NCBI GenBank assembly: GCA_051881075.1
Contig: JBJEPE010000010.1
Coordinates: 1 to 64,000 of the forward strand
Reading direction: 5' to 3'
Length of the DNA: 64,000 nt
Origin: RUG14223 sp051881075
GTDB taxonomy: Bacteria; Bacillota; Clostridia; Oscillospirales; Acutalibacteraceae
Positions 9,001 through 18,446 of the stretch are shown here, in pieces (positions within the stretch are counted from its first letter, which is position 1; each line of letters starts with the position of its first letter). The position numbers and the translations under genes were made by a program. Below the pieces are notes generated by a model that had not been told where the DNA came from, searched no databases, and saw only the letters and a program-made list of their open reading frames with translations.

Positions 9001-9585
9001 TTTATTAAGCCATTGCTCAGGGAACGGGTGAGAGAGCAGAAAGTTATGCAGTTTAAGTATTATGCCCTCAATGGCCTTATCATCTCTTATACTGCTGAAT
9101 GTTTCCACAAAATCTATAAAGCCCTTTTCTGCCTGTGCGTACAGGTCGTTTAAAAGCTCTGTCATTACGTTATGTTTTATTATTTTAAGCTCAGCATCGT
9201 CTGCAATGCGGAAGTCGGACGATATATTTAGCCTGTAGAAATTCTGACGTATCAGCTCACTGCAAAAGCTGTGTATAGTGCTTATGCTGGCACGCTCTAA
9301 AAGAATATGCTGTCGCTGTAGTGCCTGATTGTGCGGCTGTTGTCTTATAAGCTCGTCAATCCTTGCGGAAATGCGCTCTTTCATCTCATTTGCGGCGGCC
9401 CGTGTAAATGTAACTATCAGTAATCTGTCGGCATCTATCGGGTTTTCACTGTTTGTTATTCGATCAATAACACGTTCAACGAGTACTGCGGTTTTACCGC
9501 TTCCTGCCGCAGCAGAAACAAGCACAGCACCGCCTGTGGCATCAATAGCCAATTTTTGATTTTCCGTCCATTCAGGTCTGCCCAT
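6037..9585 (-). CDS. addA: ATP-dependent helicase/nuclease subunit A (AddA)
   Basis: AddA is the UvrD-like helicase and nuclease half of AddAB, the Firmicutes counterpart of RecBCD, which resects double-strand breaks and recognises Chi. The 1182-residue protein has Walker A (AAAGSGKT, residues 25-32), Walker B (DEYQD, 400-404), a VGDVKQSIYRF motif, and a RecB-family nuclease at the C-terminus (DYKTD, D1131 and K1133). The start codon follows a ggagg site located within the last codons of addB, and the genes overlap by 14 bases, so translation is coupled. Confidence 0.95.
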   Translation of the reverse strand: MGRPEWTENQKLAIDATGGAVLVSAAAGSGKTAVLVERVIDRITNSENPIDADRLLIVTFTRAAANEMKERISARIDELIRQQPHNQALQRQHILLERASISTIHSFCSELIRQNFYRLNISSDFRIADDAELKIIKHNVMTELLNDLYAQAEKGFIDFVETFSSIRDDKAIEGIILKLHNFLLSHPFPEQWLNKKAAMYSPDIPVEETVWGSSIIDYARDAVSYCARLTERSLSIAEQDDALYAKASKQLFIDKGYFEVLSDKLKMGKWNEIALFVSSFENGRLSTPRGYSDDPNKIRISANREILKKVMKTLKGLFICTAEECTEDIAALSPIVKALFNSVQEFSARFAEKKRELNIADFNDLEHLALKLLVTYDENAPKLTDIALNIRESFDEVMVDEYQDVNEVQDIIFSAVSRNEENLFVVGDVKQSIYRFRQAMPEIFIHRKNGMKLYDKNTNEFPAKIILDKNFRSRSGVTDAVNFVFSHLMSEKAGDINYTEEEKLVAGATYNPNNEATTYLHILDLDTYDCDMNTAEARHIADIIYSNVNSTLIKDGDSERPATFGDFCILLRNANKQSADFVRELSALGIPATADAPENFLSTYEISVMTALLNVLDNPIQDIPLLAVMMSPIYGFTPDDLADIRLKTPNGKLYNAVKNMAQGGNISCKQFLNDLIELRRIAATCPADTLIKIIYERTGFTSIVLSMTNGESRLNNLRLLQEYAKSCEDSGYKGLSSFIGFINKLIMQGNDLPCACNSSANGMNAVRIMSIHRSKGLEFPICIIANLSRNFSDRDKRDDVLLHSELGLGVRRKDRRLMCKYSTMPRNAVRLEIERDERSEELRVLYVAMTRAKEKLIMITSLKNPAKVIGDLSASLTGAEKLAPYTVLNCSSMSDWIISCALMHRSGRILREIAGDPFFIPPSDDPLWDIEIISDNAEVDEEDSPSDETEIAEIPPNTDNEFLQLITQRLNKPYKYAVLHSLPVKVAASALAEKGKEYEYLTVSRPAFMRESGMTPAERGTAIHAFMQFADLNKALASFDDEILRLKNEGFLTEKECNAVDKPLILKFLESDIMQRISRSDKLYREYRFTVKINAKRVDPTLNDELGDETVILQGAVDLAFEENGSIVIVDYKTDNIKEISELKEKYSEQVLLYKEAMEQCTALSVSQCILYSFKLGEYIEV

Positions 9586-12500
9586 TTATGATGCCTCCCT
9601 CCGCTACGTATTCCTTTGCAAGCTCTTGTGCAATGCGTTCTTTATCCAGCTTCAGTATATCACGCTGTTTGTCGCCGTCCTCAAATCCGCATACTGCCTT
9701 ATACGGACACCATGCGCAGGCGTCATACTCACCCTTTGCAGGGATATTATATATTTTTCCGTCATTCAGGCTTATTGCCATATCCGCAATAAGTGAGTCA
9801 ATGTATTTGAATATTCTGCCCATCTGCTCAAGGCTTGTAAGGGAATCTTTGCCCTTTGAAACAACATCGCCTTTAAGAGAAACGGGTATGAAAATTCCCT
9901 TTGCTTCATTCTCCATACCGTGAATAACAAGGTTGTTGTCGAGTATAAGCCCGTTCATAGCGTACTTTTTGTTAAGCTCTGATGTTATCTCGCTTTCATC
10001 TGCGTTATACGAAGTATTTGCGGTCTGTACCGAGGCCGGCATATAAAGTACACCGGCAGGTACTATTTTGCCGCTATATCTTGTCTCACCGTGTGCGCTT
10101 ATTGCAGACAGATATATAAGCATCTGCATATTAAGTCCGTACAGTACATCTGAGAGCTTAAACACCTTAGTACCTGTTTTATAGTCTATTATCCGTATAT
10201 AGTTTATATCGCCCTTTTTCATTATATCCACTCTGTCTACCTTTCCCTCAACGGTTATTTCACGTCCGTCCGGCAGTAACAGATTATACGCCTCGATATC
10301 GCCGCCTTTTGCGATATTAAGCTCAAAGTCTACAGGCTCAAATTCGCTTTGTGCAAGCTCTGCGGCAATATGCTCAATAAGTGTTCGTGCCGCCTCTTGC
10401 AGGCGATAATACAAATACTTGAATCTCTCGTCCTTATCATCAAGTCCGCCTAAATTTTTAACCACATAATCATTAAGCAATGCGTTAATCTCATTTGATA
10501 AATCCGATCTGCTCATACTGCTTAACTGTTTAGGCTCATGATTTTTTAGTATGTTTTCAAGCAGAAAGTGCATAAGGCTACCGTATTCCAATGCGTCTAT
10601 CTCTGCAGGCTTGCGCTCTTTAGCCCTTATACCGTATTTGCAGAAATACTGAAAGCGGCACAGGTAGTATTTTTCTATCTGTGATGCACTTAACTTATTG
10701 TGCATTGAAAACAGCCTTTCAGCCTTGGTTTTATCTTCTATGACGGCTAATGCTCTTTTGCTTGCTTTCTCGGCGGCTTTTAGCTTATGTGAATAGTCCT
10801 TGTTATTCTTAAAATAATCCTGTAGTTGTTTATATTCTGACGATGTATTTTTAAGTCCGCCCGTGCATAGCTCAAAGGCAGGTTTTTCTGCCCAAAGCTT
10901 CTGTTCAAGAGTAAGCTCATTTTCTGTATTTATTTTAATTTTCGGCAGTATGCTCATAACCTCTCTGATTATGGAAGAGGGCTTTTTTATATTACCCTTT
11001 AGGTCTGCGTTATACCACGATATATACAACCTTTCGCAAGGCGAAGATACCGCACAGTATACGTGGTATTTTTCCTGTACCGCAAGCTGTGATATAGAGT
11101 CATACATAGGTATATCAAGTGAAAGCAGGGTACGGCGCTCAATATCGCTGAATACGCCTGCCGCAACAGGAATATGCGGAAATTCACCTTCTATGGCGCC
11201 AATGATAAATACTATCTTAGGCGATGCCAGACGGATCCTGTCAGCAGTACCAATCGTTACCTCGTCAAGTGTACGTGGTATGAACGATACATCACTTAGT
11301 GTGATTACAGTACGCAAAAGCTTTGCATACCGTTTTGCCGATATAGGCTTTTCTCCGATTACGCCTGCCGCCTGATCTAATATAGACATCATGGTATCCC
11401 ACATTCTCAGTTGTTCTTCGGCCATGTTCGGGTTACCGTCATGCTCTAAGTTATATGCTGAATTTTGTAGATTTTTAGCGCAATTTATATCGCAAAGCAA
11501 TTCGTATATCGCCTTAGATATCTTAAGTGCGTTGTCGTCTTCTATTTGATTTGCAAATTTTTTAAGAGGTGCAATTACTCTTTGGCGCAGTTCGTTTATA
11601 TGTTCAAGCTCTTTTTTGCTTTTTTCGTTAAATTCGCTGTTAAAGCCGTCAGGATGCGCCGTAAACGGCTCCAGCCATCTTCTGCCGGAAATATTCCAGG
11701 TAAAGGTGTAATTTTCAAGCTCTGCTATTTCTTCGTATGTAAGCCCCGCAAGACCTGTTTTCAGGTACTTGAATATATAGTCGGAGCTATAGGATGTCAA
11801 AGCGATGTCAAATATCAGTAAGCACAGCGCAAACAGTGGCTTGCTGTCTATATCTTGCGGTTTATCCATAAAGTAGGGGATACCGTATTTATCAAGTGCG
11901 CTGTCAAGTATGCCCTGATAACTTCTTGTCTGGCGGCAGACTATGGCAAAGTCGCTGTAACGCATATCGTTTTCGCTTACAAGTCGCTTTATGGTACGTG
12001 CCACATGGTTTGCCTCTATGTATATATCATCTGCCGAGAAAAGCACAACGTCATTTACTTCTTCATCAAGTACACTTTTTTCCGGACGGTATATACTGCT
12101 TTCCAGCGCTCTTAATCCGTTTGATTTAAGTCTGTATTGCTCATCAAATACATTTACGGGCTTTACATCTACACCGCACTTTTTGGCAAGCTTTGTCAAG
12201 TCACGTTTCGTGCGGTTTACAGTGTAGAAAAGATTATTTTCATCAAGTGCATTCATGTAATTGCCGCTGAGTATTACATAACAGCTTTCACACTGGCGCA
12301 GAATAAGCTCTATTATTTTCATCTCCTGTACGGTAAAGCCGTTAAATGAATCAATAAGTACGGTGTAACCCTCAAAGAACGGGTGTTCCTCCAGCTTGTC
12401 CTTAAGGCGTGTAAGGTCGTCCATAGGGTCTAAATATATATTACTTAAAAGTGCATTATAGCAGTCTGTGATGAGTGCTGTTTCTTTAAGCTTGCTTGCA

Positions 12501-12946
12501 AGTGTTTCATCCTCGATAAGCTCTGCCTTTTCACGCAGTATATCGGTGCTTACGGAGCACATTTTAAACTCATCTACAGCCGACAGCATAAGCGGTATAA
12601 GCTCTGCCTTTTGCGCCTGATTTTTATACAGAATAAGATTATCTGCGGCATTGTCTATAGCCATACTCATAAGTATATATCTGCCGCCGCTGCTCAGTTT
12701 TTCTCCTGCTATGCCGCCACATTTACGCAGTACGTGTTCTACAAGCCTTGTAAAGCTTACGGTTTCTACCTTAGAGCTTTCTTTTGCGCCTAGCATTTCC
12801 AGCATGGATGTTTCGGTTTCAAAGGAGCTTTGCTCCGGTATTATTACCATCAGCTTTTCTTTGCCCGATTTAACAAGCTGTGCGATAAACTTTCGCATAT
12901 ATTCGGTTTTTCCGCTTCCGCTTCGTCCCATTATAATCTGAAGCAT
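9572..12946 (-). CDS. addB: ATP-dependent helicase/deoxyribonuclease subunit B (AddB)
   Basis: AddB is the partner of AddA. The 1124-residue protein starts with a Walker A motif (GRSGSGKT) and ends with a RecB-type nuclease domain. Four cysteines frame that domain as in the iron-sulfur cluster of AddB: one near residue 763 (LCRFQYF) and three at the C-terminus (CAWCPYKAVC, residues 1077-1086). I chose the ATG at 12946, eight bases after ggagg; the ATG at 12952 is only two bases from that site. It is first in an addB-addA pair and lies 19 bases after spoIIR, so a three-gene operon is possible. Confidence 0.95.
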   Translation of the reverse strand: MLQIIMGRSGSGKTEYMRKFIAQLVKSGKEKLMVIIPEQSSFETETSMLEMLGAKESSKVETVSFTRLVEHVLRKCGGIAGEKLSSGGRYILMSMAIDNAADNLILYKNQAQKAELIPLMLSAVDEFKMCSVSTDILREKAELIEDETLASKLKETALITDCYNALLSNIYLDPMDDLTRLKDKLEEHPFFEGYTVLIDSFNGFTVQEMKIIELILRQCESCYVILSGNYMNALDENNLFYTVNRTKRDLTKLAKKCGVDVKPVNVFDEQYRLKSNGLRALESSIYRPEKSVLDEEVNDVVLFSADDIYIEANHVARTIKRLVSENDMRYSDFAIVCRQTRSYQGILDSALDKYGIPYFMDKPQDIDSKPLFALCLLIFDIALTSYSSDYIFKYLKTGLAGLTYEEIAELENYTFTWNISGRRWLEPFTAHPDGFNSEFNEKSKKELEHINELRQRVIAPLKKFANQIEDDNALKISKAIYELLCDINCAKNLQNSAYNLEHDGNPNMAEEQLRMWDTMMSILDQAAGVIGEKPISAKRYAKLLRTVITLSDVSFIPRTLDEVTIGTADRIRLASPKIVFIIGAIEGEFPHIPVAAGVFSDIERRTLLSLDIPMYDSISQLAVQEKYHVYCAVSSPCERLYISWYNADLKGNIKKPSSIIREVMSILPKIKINTENELTLEQKLWAEKPAFELCTGGLKNTSSEYKQLQDYFKNNKDYSHKLKAAEKASKRALAVIEDKTKAERLFSMHNKLSASQIEKYYLCRFQYFCKYGIRAKERKPAEIDALEYGSLMHFLLENILKNHEPKQLSSMSRSDLSNEINALLNDYVVKNLGGLDDKDERFKYLYYRLQEAARTLIEHIAAELAQSEFEPVDFELNIAKGGDIEAYNLLLPDGREITVEGKVDRVDIMKKGDINYIRIIDYKTGTKVFKLSDVLYGLNMQMLIYLSAISAHGETRYSGKIVPAGVLYMPASVQTANTSYNADESEITSELNKKYAMNGLILDNNLVIHGMENEAKGIFIPVSLKGDVVSKGKDSLTSLEQMGRIFKYIDSLIADMAISLNDGKIYNIPAKGEYDACAWCPYKAVCGFEDGDKQRDILKLDKERIAQELAKEYVAEGGIINGQT

Positions 12947-12965
12947 TTGCATTACCTCCGCTTTT

Positions 12966-13571
12966 TTAAAAATGAGTGCTTACCCAATCTGCCACGCTCT
13001 CATATATTTCAACTATTTTAAATTTAATTTCGTATTTTTCTCCGCCCTCGACTATATCAAGCTCGTCTTCGTTTAATACGTCGTCAAGATCAGAGCTTTT
13101 CTCGGCGCACGGTACACACAGCATAGGGAACATAACGCACCACCAGTTTTTACCCTCTCCGCTGCCTATTGTCAGACGTACTGCGTCATATTTACCTGCC
13201 GGTAATGTGTAGTTATCATATACCCTTGTATTAAAGTACATATTCGTAACACAGCCGTTTACGGTATAATCATATCCGTTTGCGTAGACTTCATTTTGTG
13301 CAACTTGTATTATATCAGATAAATGTGTGCTTGCTATGTTAATTGCGCTCTCTTTACTGTCGGCTTTTTCAAAAAGCGTTTCTGAGTATTCAAGCACAGC
13401 GTCACGCACCTTAATTTTAAGATCCTGATCCTCTTGAGAATTTGAATTTGCAAGTACGTGAAACCTGAGTATTTTATTTGAAATTTCCTTGCAATCACTG
13501 CTGAAATCCGCAACGGATGAGATAGTCATTATAACCATTACCACACATATAGCCTTAATCAATTTCATCAT
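12966..13571 (-). CDS. spoIIR: Stage II sporulation protein R (SpoIIR)
   Basis: SpoIIR is made in the forespore, is exported to the intermembrane space, and triggers SpoIIGA to process pro-sigma-E in the mother cell. The 201-residue protein has an N-terminal hydrophobic segment (about residues 4-22). It also has the two family signatures: ILRFHVLANS near residue 34, and GEGKNWWCVMFPMLC in the second half. It marks the organism as a spore former. The start is odd: no good ribosome binding site precedes it, and a terminator-like hairpin ends only about five bases upstream. The first or second of two consecutive ATG codons could be used. Confidence 0.93.
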   Translation of the reverse strand: MMKLIKAICVVMVIMTISSVADFSSDCKEISNKILRFHVLANSNSQEDQDLKIKVRDAVLEYSETLFEKADSKESAINIASTHLSDIIQVAQNEVYANGYDYTVNGCVTNMYFNTRVYDNYTLPAGKYDAVRLTIGSGEGKNWWCVMFPMLCVPCAEKSSDLDDVLNEDELDIVEGGEKYEIKFKIVEIYESVADWVSTHF

Positions 13572-13575
13572 AATT

Positions 13576-13618
13576 AAAAACCTGCCCTTCAGTTCTGTTA
13601 TCCTGATTATGGGCAGGT
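13576..13618 (-). terminator. Terminator of the ispE unit, abutting the spoIIR start
   Basis: Read on the minus strand, acctgccc pairs with gggcaggt and five T follow. The descending arm (gggcagg) lies nine bases before the spoIIR ATG and is the nearest thing to a ribosome binding site for it. Confidence 0.75.
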
Positions 13619-13642
13619 AATTGTAATTTTATTCATAAAATG

Positions 13643-14512
13643 TTATTTAATTTTACAGCCTTCATTAATAGGACGGCATACGCAGACAAACTCATATCTG
13701 TCCTTCATTGCATTTGCACAGAGTTGTGCATCTGCTTCATTTGCAAAAATGCCGAAAACGGCAGAGCCGCTACCGCTCATACATGAGCCAAGTGCGCCGT
13801 TTGCATTAAAGTCCTTGTGTATTTTTTCAACATCGCTAAGCTGTAATACAGCTTCAAAGTCATTATGAAGTGACCTACAGATGTCATTTATATCTCCGCC
13901 TTTTATGGCAGTCAAAAGTATATCGGTGCTTGGCGTACCGATATTGCTTCGCTTATCCGTCAGGGCATACGCCTCTTTTGTAGATACTGAAATATTCGGC
14001 TTAACAATAACAAAATGACATGTGGGCAGGGGAGAGATGGGCTTTAATACGGTACCTATTCCCTCAGCAGACATAGTACCGCCGTATATGCAGAACGGAA
14101 CATCTGCGCCAATCTTAGCGCCTATTTCTGCAAGCTCATCGAGTGTTAATTGTGCACTAAAAAGTTTATTTAACGCTACAAGTACAGCCGCACCGTCGGT
14201 ACTGCCTCCGGCAAGACCTGCCTGCATGGGTATGCGTTTATCAATTTTAATAACCACACCGGTATTTTTGATACCTGTATATTTAAAAAATTCATCAGCC
14301 GCCCGATATGCTATATTTGAGCTGTCACACGGTACGGCACTATTAGTACATTCAAGGCATATTTTTTCATCATTGGTGTTGCGTACGGTAACAATATCAT
14401 ACAAATCAACTGCCTGCATGATCATTTTAACAAGGTGATATCCGTCATTCCTTTTACCTACAACATCAAGTGAAAGATTTATTTTAGCAGGAGCGTAAGT
14501 TATTATTTGCAT
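13643..14512 (-). CDS. ispE: 4-diphosphocytidyl-2-C-methyl-D-erythritol kinase (IspE)
   Basis: IspE is the GHMP-family kinase that phosphorylates CDP-methylerythritol, a middle step of the MEP route to isopentenyl diphosphate. The 289-residue length is typical. The N-terminal APAKINLSLDVVGKR motif and the glycine-rich ATP loop (PMQAGLAGGSTDGAA) are clear. It follows the aminotransferase gene by 20 bases on the same strand and ends at a terminator. Other genes of this pathway in the window are ispH and dxs, with ispA downstream of the pathway. Confidence 0.95.
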   Translation of the reverse strand: MQIITYAPAKINLSLDVVGKRNDGYHLVKMIMQAVDLYDIVTVRNTNDEKICLECTNSAVPCDSSNIAYRAADEFFKYTGIKNTGVVIKIDKRIPMQAGLAGGSTDGAAVLVALNKLFSAQLTLDELAEIGAKIGADVPFCIYGGTMSAEGIGTVLKPISPLPTCHFVIVKPNISVSTKEAYALTDKRSNIGTPSTDILLTAIKGGDINDICRSLHNDFEAVLQLSDVEKIHKDFNANGALGSCMSGSGSAVFGIFANEADAQLCANAMKDRYEFVCVCRPINEGCKIK

Positions 14513-14532
14513 AATATTTCAACAGCCTCCGA

Positions 14533-15714
14533 TTATTTTTCGTTTTTAAGCTCTTTTACAAATTCTTCAATTCTTGCCAAAGCCGTTTTTATGTGCTTGA
14601 GTGAGTATGAGTAAGATACTCTTACAAAGCCTTCGCTACCCTTGCCGAAAGCGTCACCGGGGATAACCGCAACGTGATGTTCCCTTAATAAGCGTACGCA
14701 AAATTCTTCTGATGTAAGCCCCGTACTCTTGATACAGGGGAAAACATAGAATGCACCCTCAGGCTCATAGCAATCAAGCCCCATTTTACGAAAACCGTTT
14801 ACTATCAGCTTTCTGCGTTCATCATATTGGGCACGCATATCCTCTATATCGGCATCGCCGTTTTTTAGTGCTTCGATAGCGGCGTACTGTGCCGTAGTGG
14901 GTGCGCTCATAATGGCGTATTGGTGCATTTTAGTCATAGCGCTGATGATAGGCGCAGGACCCAGAGCATATCCCAGTCGCCAGCCTGTCATGGCATATGT
15001 TTTAGAAAATCCGCTTATAACAACGGTTTTATCACGCATACCGTCTATAGATGCCATAGATACGTGCGGTCTGTCACCGTATGTAAGCTCTCCGTATATT
15101 TCATCTGAAAGTACGATTATATTTTTATCACGCAAAACCTCGGCAATCTCCTCTAAATGTTCCCTACGCATAACCGCACCTGTTGGATTATTGGGGAAAG
15201 GTAGGATAAGCAGCTTTGTTTTGTCTGTTATATGTTCACGCAGAGCCTCTGATGTTAAACGGAAGCCGTCTTCAACCTTGGTTTCAATTAATACCGGTAC
15301 GCCTCTTGCCATTATGGTCATAGGCTCGTAGCATACAAAGCACGGTTGAGGTATGAGTACCTCGTCTCCTTCATTTACCAGTGTTCGTATGCACAGGTCA
15401 ATAGCCTCTGAACCGCCGACAGTCACCAGAGTTTCTTTGTCTGCGCTGTATTCTACATCAAATCTGCGTTTAAAGTATGCTGTTATCTCATTGCGAAGAT
15501 CCATAAAACCACGGTTAGGCGTGTACCATGTTCTGCCCTGTTCAAGGGACTTGATACCTGCCTGTCTGACGTGCCACGGCGTGGAGAAATCAGGCTCACC
15601 TATGCTGAGCGAGATAACGTTTTCCATTTCATTGGCAATGTCAAAAAATCGTCTGATACCTGATGGTTTTACGTTTTTTATAGTGTCATTAAGTAGGTTT
15701 TCGTAATCCATCAC
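14533..15714 (-). CDS. Class I/II pyridoxal-phosphate aminotransferase
   Basis: This 393-residue fold-type I aminotransferase resembles the aspartate/aromatic aminotransferases of Firmicutes (AspC/PatA group). The PLP lysine lies in SGFSKTYAMTGWRLG. Other markers are PFPNNPTGAVM and SDEIYGELTYG. Substrate cannot be read from the sequence. It overlaps the end of the Lrp-type regulator: either GTG at 15714 (nine bases from aaggag) or ATG at 15711 (sharing a base with the stop) is the start. The adjacent Lrp gene suggests control by an amino acid. Confidence 0.88.
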   Translation of the reverse strand: MMDYENLLNDTIKNVKPSGIRRFFDIANEMENVISLSIGEPDFSTPWHVRQAGIKSLEQGRTWYTPNRGFMDLRNEITAYFKRRFDVEYSADKETLVTVGGSEAIDLCIRTLVNEGDEVLIPQPCFVCYEPMTIMARGVPVLIETKVEDGFRLTSEALREHITDKTKLLILPFPNNPTGAVMRREHLEEIAEVLRDKNIIVLSDEIYGELTYGDRPHVSMASIDGMRDKTVVISGFSKTYAMTGWRLGYALGPAPIISAMTKMHQYAIMSAPTTAQYAAIEALKNGDADIEDMRAQYDERRKLIVNGFRKMGLDCYEPEGAFYVFPCIKSTGLTSEEFCVRLLREHHVAVIPGDAFGKGSEGFVRVSYSYSLKHIKTALARIEEFVKELKNEK

Positions 15715-16190
15715 AGAATCATACTCCTTTTATCTTCATGATCTTCATTATTGAGTATAACCCCGCTATCCTTATACTTAGTAAGTAAGAAGTGCGTTGC
15801 CGTTGATATTACGCCCTCTATGGTTGACAGTCTTTTGCTTACAAACATGGCTATCTCTTGTATGGTTTTGCCGTTTACGGTAACTAAAAGGTCGTAAGAG
15901 CCTGCAATCAGATAAACGCTTTCAACCTCATCAAAGGCGCTTACCAAAGCGGCTATTTCATCAAAGCCTGTTGACTTTTTAGGCGTTACCTTAAGTTCAA
16001 TAAATGCGGTAACTCCTGCATCGGCGACCTTATCCCAATTAATAAGTGCCTGATATCCCTTAATGATGCCGTTCTTTTCATATTCGGCTATTTTCTTGTC
16101 TATATTTTCTTCACTGTCATTTAACATGGCAGAGAGTTCCTCTGTAGTGAATTTTGCATTTTCTGAAAGAAGTTTTAAAAGTCTATCCAT
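15711..16190 (-). CDS. Lrp/AsnC-family transcriptional regulator
   Basis: The 159-residue protein has an N-terminal winged helix-turn-helix (about residues 1-55) and a C-terminal RAM/ligand-binding domain (about 65-145), the standard feast-famine regulator layout. Its stop overlaps the start of the aminotransferase, so the two are co-translated. A likely role is to sense an amino acid and control this operon and itself. A good gaggtgat site precedes the ATG, and a promoter lies about 110 bases upstream. Confidence 0.9.
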   Translation of the reverse strand: MDRLLKLLSENAKFTTEELSAMLNDSEENIDKKIAEYEKNGIIKGYQALINWDKVADAGVTAFIELKVTPKKSTGFDEIAALVSAFDEVESVYLIAGSYDLLVTVNGKTIQEIAMFVSKRLSTIEGVISTATHFLLTKYKDSGVILNNEDHEDKRSMIL

Positions 16191-16296
16191 AATATCACCT
16201 CAAAATTACGGCACATTTGCCGCTGATATTTTAATATTAATTAAAAGCAGTTTTATAGCATATCTTGGCAGTAATACAAGATACACTATTAAAATA

Positions 16297-16325
16297 ATTA
16301 TATCATAGCTATCTGTATATGTAAA
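16297..16325 (-). promoter_or_regulatory. Sigma-A type promoter for the lrp-aminotransferase-ispE unit
   Basis: On the minus strand, TTTACA (16325-16320) and TATAAT (16302-16297) are 17 bases apart, in the gap between hisF and the lrp gene. Confidence 0.65.
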
Positions 16326-16333
16326 TATAAAAT

Positions 16334-17092
16334 TTAAATTCTTACGGAAACAGACCTTTCCGATAAATATGTTTTAAGCTGACCGATGGTTATTTCTCCA
16401 AAGTGGAAGAGTGATGCCGCAAGCACCGCATCGGCCTTGCCTACGGTAAAGGCATCGTAAAAATGCTCCATCTTGCCTGCACCGCCGGAGGCTATTACAG
16501 GTATGCCAACGCTTTCTGAAACGGCCTTTGTAAGTTCTAAGTCATATCCTGTTTTTACTCCGTCCTGATCCATGCTTGTGAGCAATATTTCGCCTGCGCC
16601 ACGTTTTTCCGCTTCGATAGCCCATTTAATCGCATCAAGCTCGGTATTGATTCTGCCGCCGTTTATATATACGTCCCAGCCTCCACCTACTCTGCGCTTG
16701 GCGTCTATTGCGGTAACAACGCATTGACTGCCGAATTTATACGCCGCCTCGTTTATTATGTCAGGTCTGCGTATTGCGGCAGAATTTACCGATACCTTGT
16801 CGGCACCTGCACGTAACAGGGATGTAAAATCGTCTACAGTGCGTATGCCGCCGCCAACGGTAAACGGAATAAAAATAGTATTGGCTACCTGAGTAACTAT
16901 ATCAAGCATTATATTACGAGCATCCGATGACGCCGTTATGTCCAGCAATACAAGCTCATCTGCACCTTGCTTATCATATTCTGCGGCACATTGTACGGGG
17001 TCGCCTGCATCACGCAGGTTTACAAAGCTTGTGCCCTTGACAACTCTGCCGTTTTTAACATCTAAGCAGGGGATAATTCTTTTTGCATACAT
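16334..17092 (-). CDS. hisF: Imidazole glycerol phosphate synthase cyclase subunit HisF
   Basis: HisF takes ammonia from HisH and PRFAR to make imidazole glycerol phosphate and AICAR in histidine synthesis. The 252-residue TIM barrel has both catalytic aspartates, D11 (PCLDVKNG) and D130 (AIDAKRR), and the phosphate loops FTVGGGI and ASGGAG. Its ATG shares one base with the hisH stop (TAATG), and the ribosome binding site lies in the last hisH codons. No other his biosynthesis gene is adjacent. Confidence 0.96.
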   Translation of the reverse strand: MYAKRIIPCLDVKNGRVVKGTSFVNLRDAGDPVQCAAEYDKQGADELVLLDITASSDARNIMLDIVTQVANTIFIPFTVGGGIRTVDDFTSLLRAGADKVSVNSAAIRRPDIINEAAYKFGSQCVVTAIDAKRRVGGGWDVYINGGRINTELDAIKWAIEAEKRGAGEILLTSMDQDGVKTGYDLELTKAVSESVGIPVIASGGAGKMEHFYDAFTVGKADAVLAASLFHFGEITIGQLKTYLSERSVSVRI

Positions 17093-17715
17093 TATATGTT
17101 ACCTCCCATAGCCATATCAGCAAAGTTTTGAAGCATTTTAAGTCCGACCTTACCGCTTTTTTCAGGATGAAACTGTACGGCGGAAATGTTTTTATACTGT
17201 ACTGAGGCATCTATATCTACACCGTAATATGTCTGTGATGATACGATATCAGGGTTGTCTGCTTTCAGATAATATGAATGAACAAAGTACACATAGGGTT
17301 CGCCCTTAATCCCCTTAAAAATACCGTCATGTTTAAGTATTTTAAGATTATTCCAACCCATATGCGGTATTTTAAGTCCGTTGTCCTTAGGTATTAATCG
17401 TACCTTGCCTTGCAGTATATCAAGTCCTGTACTTTCCGGACTCTCCTCACTTTTACCGAATAGAAGCTGAAGCCCTAAGCATATGCCCAAAAAGGGCTTA
17501 CCGCTGTTTATGAAATCTATTACTGCGTTTTTCAGGTTATTGTTAATCATGCAGTTCATGGCATCGCCAAATGAGCCTACACCGGGTAATATAGCGCCGT
17601 CAGCACTTAGAAGAACATCTTTGTTACTTGTTATAGTATATTCACAGCCGATAAAATCCAGAGCATTGGCAACGCTCTGCAGATTACCTGCTCCATAGTC
17701 AATAATTGCTATCAT
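17092..17715 (-). CDS. hisH: Imidazole glycerol phosphate synthase glutamine amidotransferase subunit HisH
   Basis: HisH hydrolyses glutamine and channels ammonia to HisF. The 207-residue class I amidotransferase has the nucleophile C79 (GICLGLQ) and the H183/E185 pair (FHPEKSG). I start it at the ATG at 17715. A longer frame opens with a TTG at 17733, but that codon lies in the gaaagga ribosome binding site. The pair hisH-hisF is here without the rest of the pathway. Confidence 0.95.
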   Translation of the reverse strand: MIAIIDYGAGNLQSVANALDFIGCEYTITSNKDVLLSADGAILPGVGSFGDAMNCMINNNLKNAVIDFINSGKPFLGICLGLQLLFGKSEESPESTGLDILQGKVRLIPKDNGLKIPHMGWNNLKILKHDGIFKGIKGEPYVYFVHSYYLKADNPDIVSSQTYYGVDIDASVQYKNISAVQFHPEKSGKVGLKMLQNFADMAMGGNI

Positions 17716-17841
17716 GCAGAAAAGTCCTTTCAAAACGGATATCCGTATAAGATAAAAATATTATATTTTAATATAGCTAAGGCAAAGCAGTACAATACCG
17801 AATGTCGGCTGTACCAAGATTGCCCCGGCATCATTTTTTAT

Positions 17842-18432
17842 TTACTTGTGAGCGTTTGATGCACGTATTACCGACGTACCCTTTTCACGAAGATACGTTG
17901 ACTCTAAGTCAGATAAATGTAGCTTGACCGCAAGTGGATATTTTTCATATGCCTGGCTTATTGTAAATCCGCCGCCCTCGTCAAAGCCGCCCATATGCCA
18001 ACGTATAGCCATAGCCTCGGCTGGCTTTAATCTCATAAATCTTTCTACTAAGTATACTGATTTTTCGCCATGACCGTAAGGGAAGGCATCCTCAATGGTA
18101 TAGTAGGGTACCTTCTCCCAGCTGCCCGTTTTTTCATTTTTAACATTTCTTGTAGAAATCTTGTAAAACTGAGCTTTACACAAATCGTGTAATAGGGCGC
18201 ATATTGCAAAGCTCTCTCGGCTGTCGTTTTCCTCGTCAAAATGTTTTTCCATCATAACATCATAAACACTCAGACTGTGCATAACCAAGCCCTCTTCACA
18301 GGCACAATGATATTTAGAGCTTGCAGGTGCTGTGAAAAAGTCGGTCTTACATATCCAGTCCAAAAGCTCCTTTGCACCGTTTCTTGTAATATTTGTCTGA
18401 TATATCTCAATAAATTCGTCTTTATAGCTCAT
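17842..18432 (-). CDS. HD-domain phosphohydrolase-like protein
   Basis: The 196-residue protein has the H...HD...D metal-binding arrangement of HD hydrolases: MHSLSVYD, then LLHDLCK, then GHGEKS and AIRWHMGG. Such proteins act on nucleotides or other phosphoesters; the substrate here is unknown. It follows the UPF0340 gene by 14 bases, so the two are probably cotranscribed. The gap to hisH downstream is about 126 bases without a convincing terminator. Confidence 0.8.
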   Translation of the reverse strand: MSYKDEFIEIYQTNITRNGAKELLDWICKTDFFTAPASSKYHCACEEGLVMHSLSVYDVMMEKHFDEENDSRESFAICALLHDLCKAQFYKISTRNVKNEKTGSWEKVPYYTIEDAFPYGHGEKSVYLVERFMRLKPAEAMAIRWHMGGFDEGGGFTISQAYEKYPLAVKLHLSDLESTYLREKGTSVIRASNAHK

Positions 18433-18446
18433 TGTTAAATACCGCC

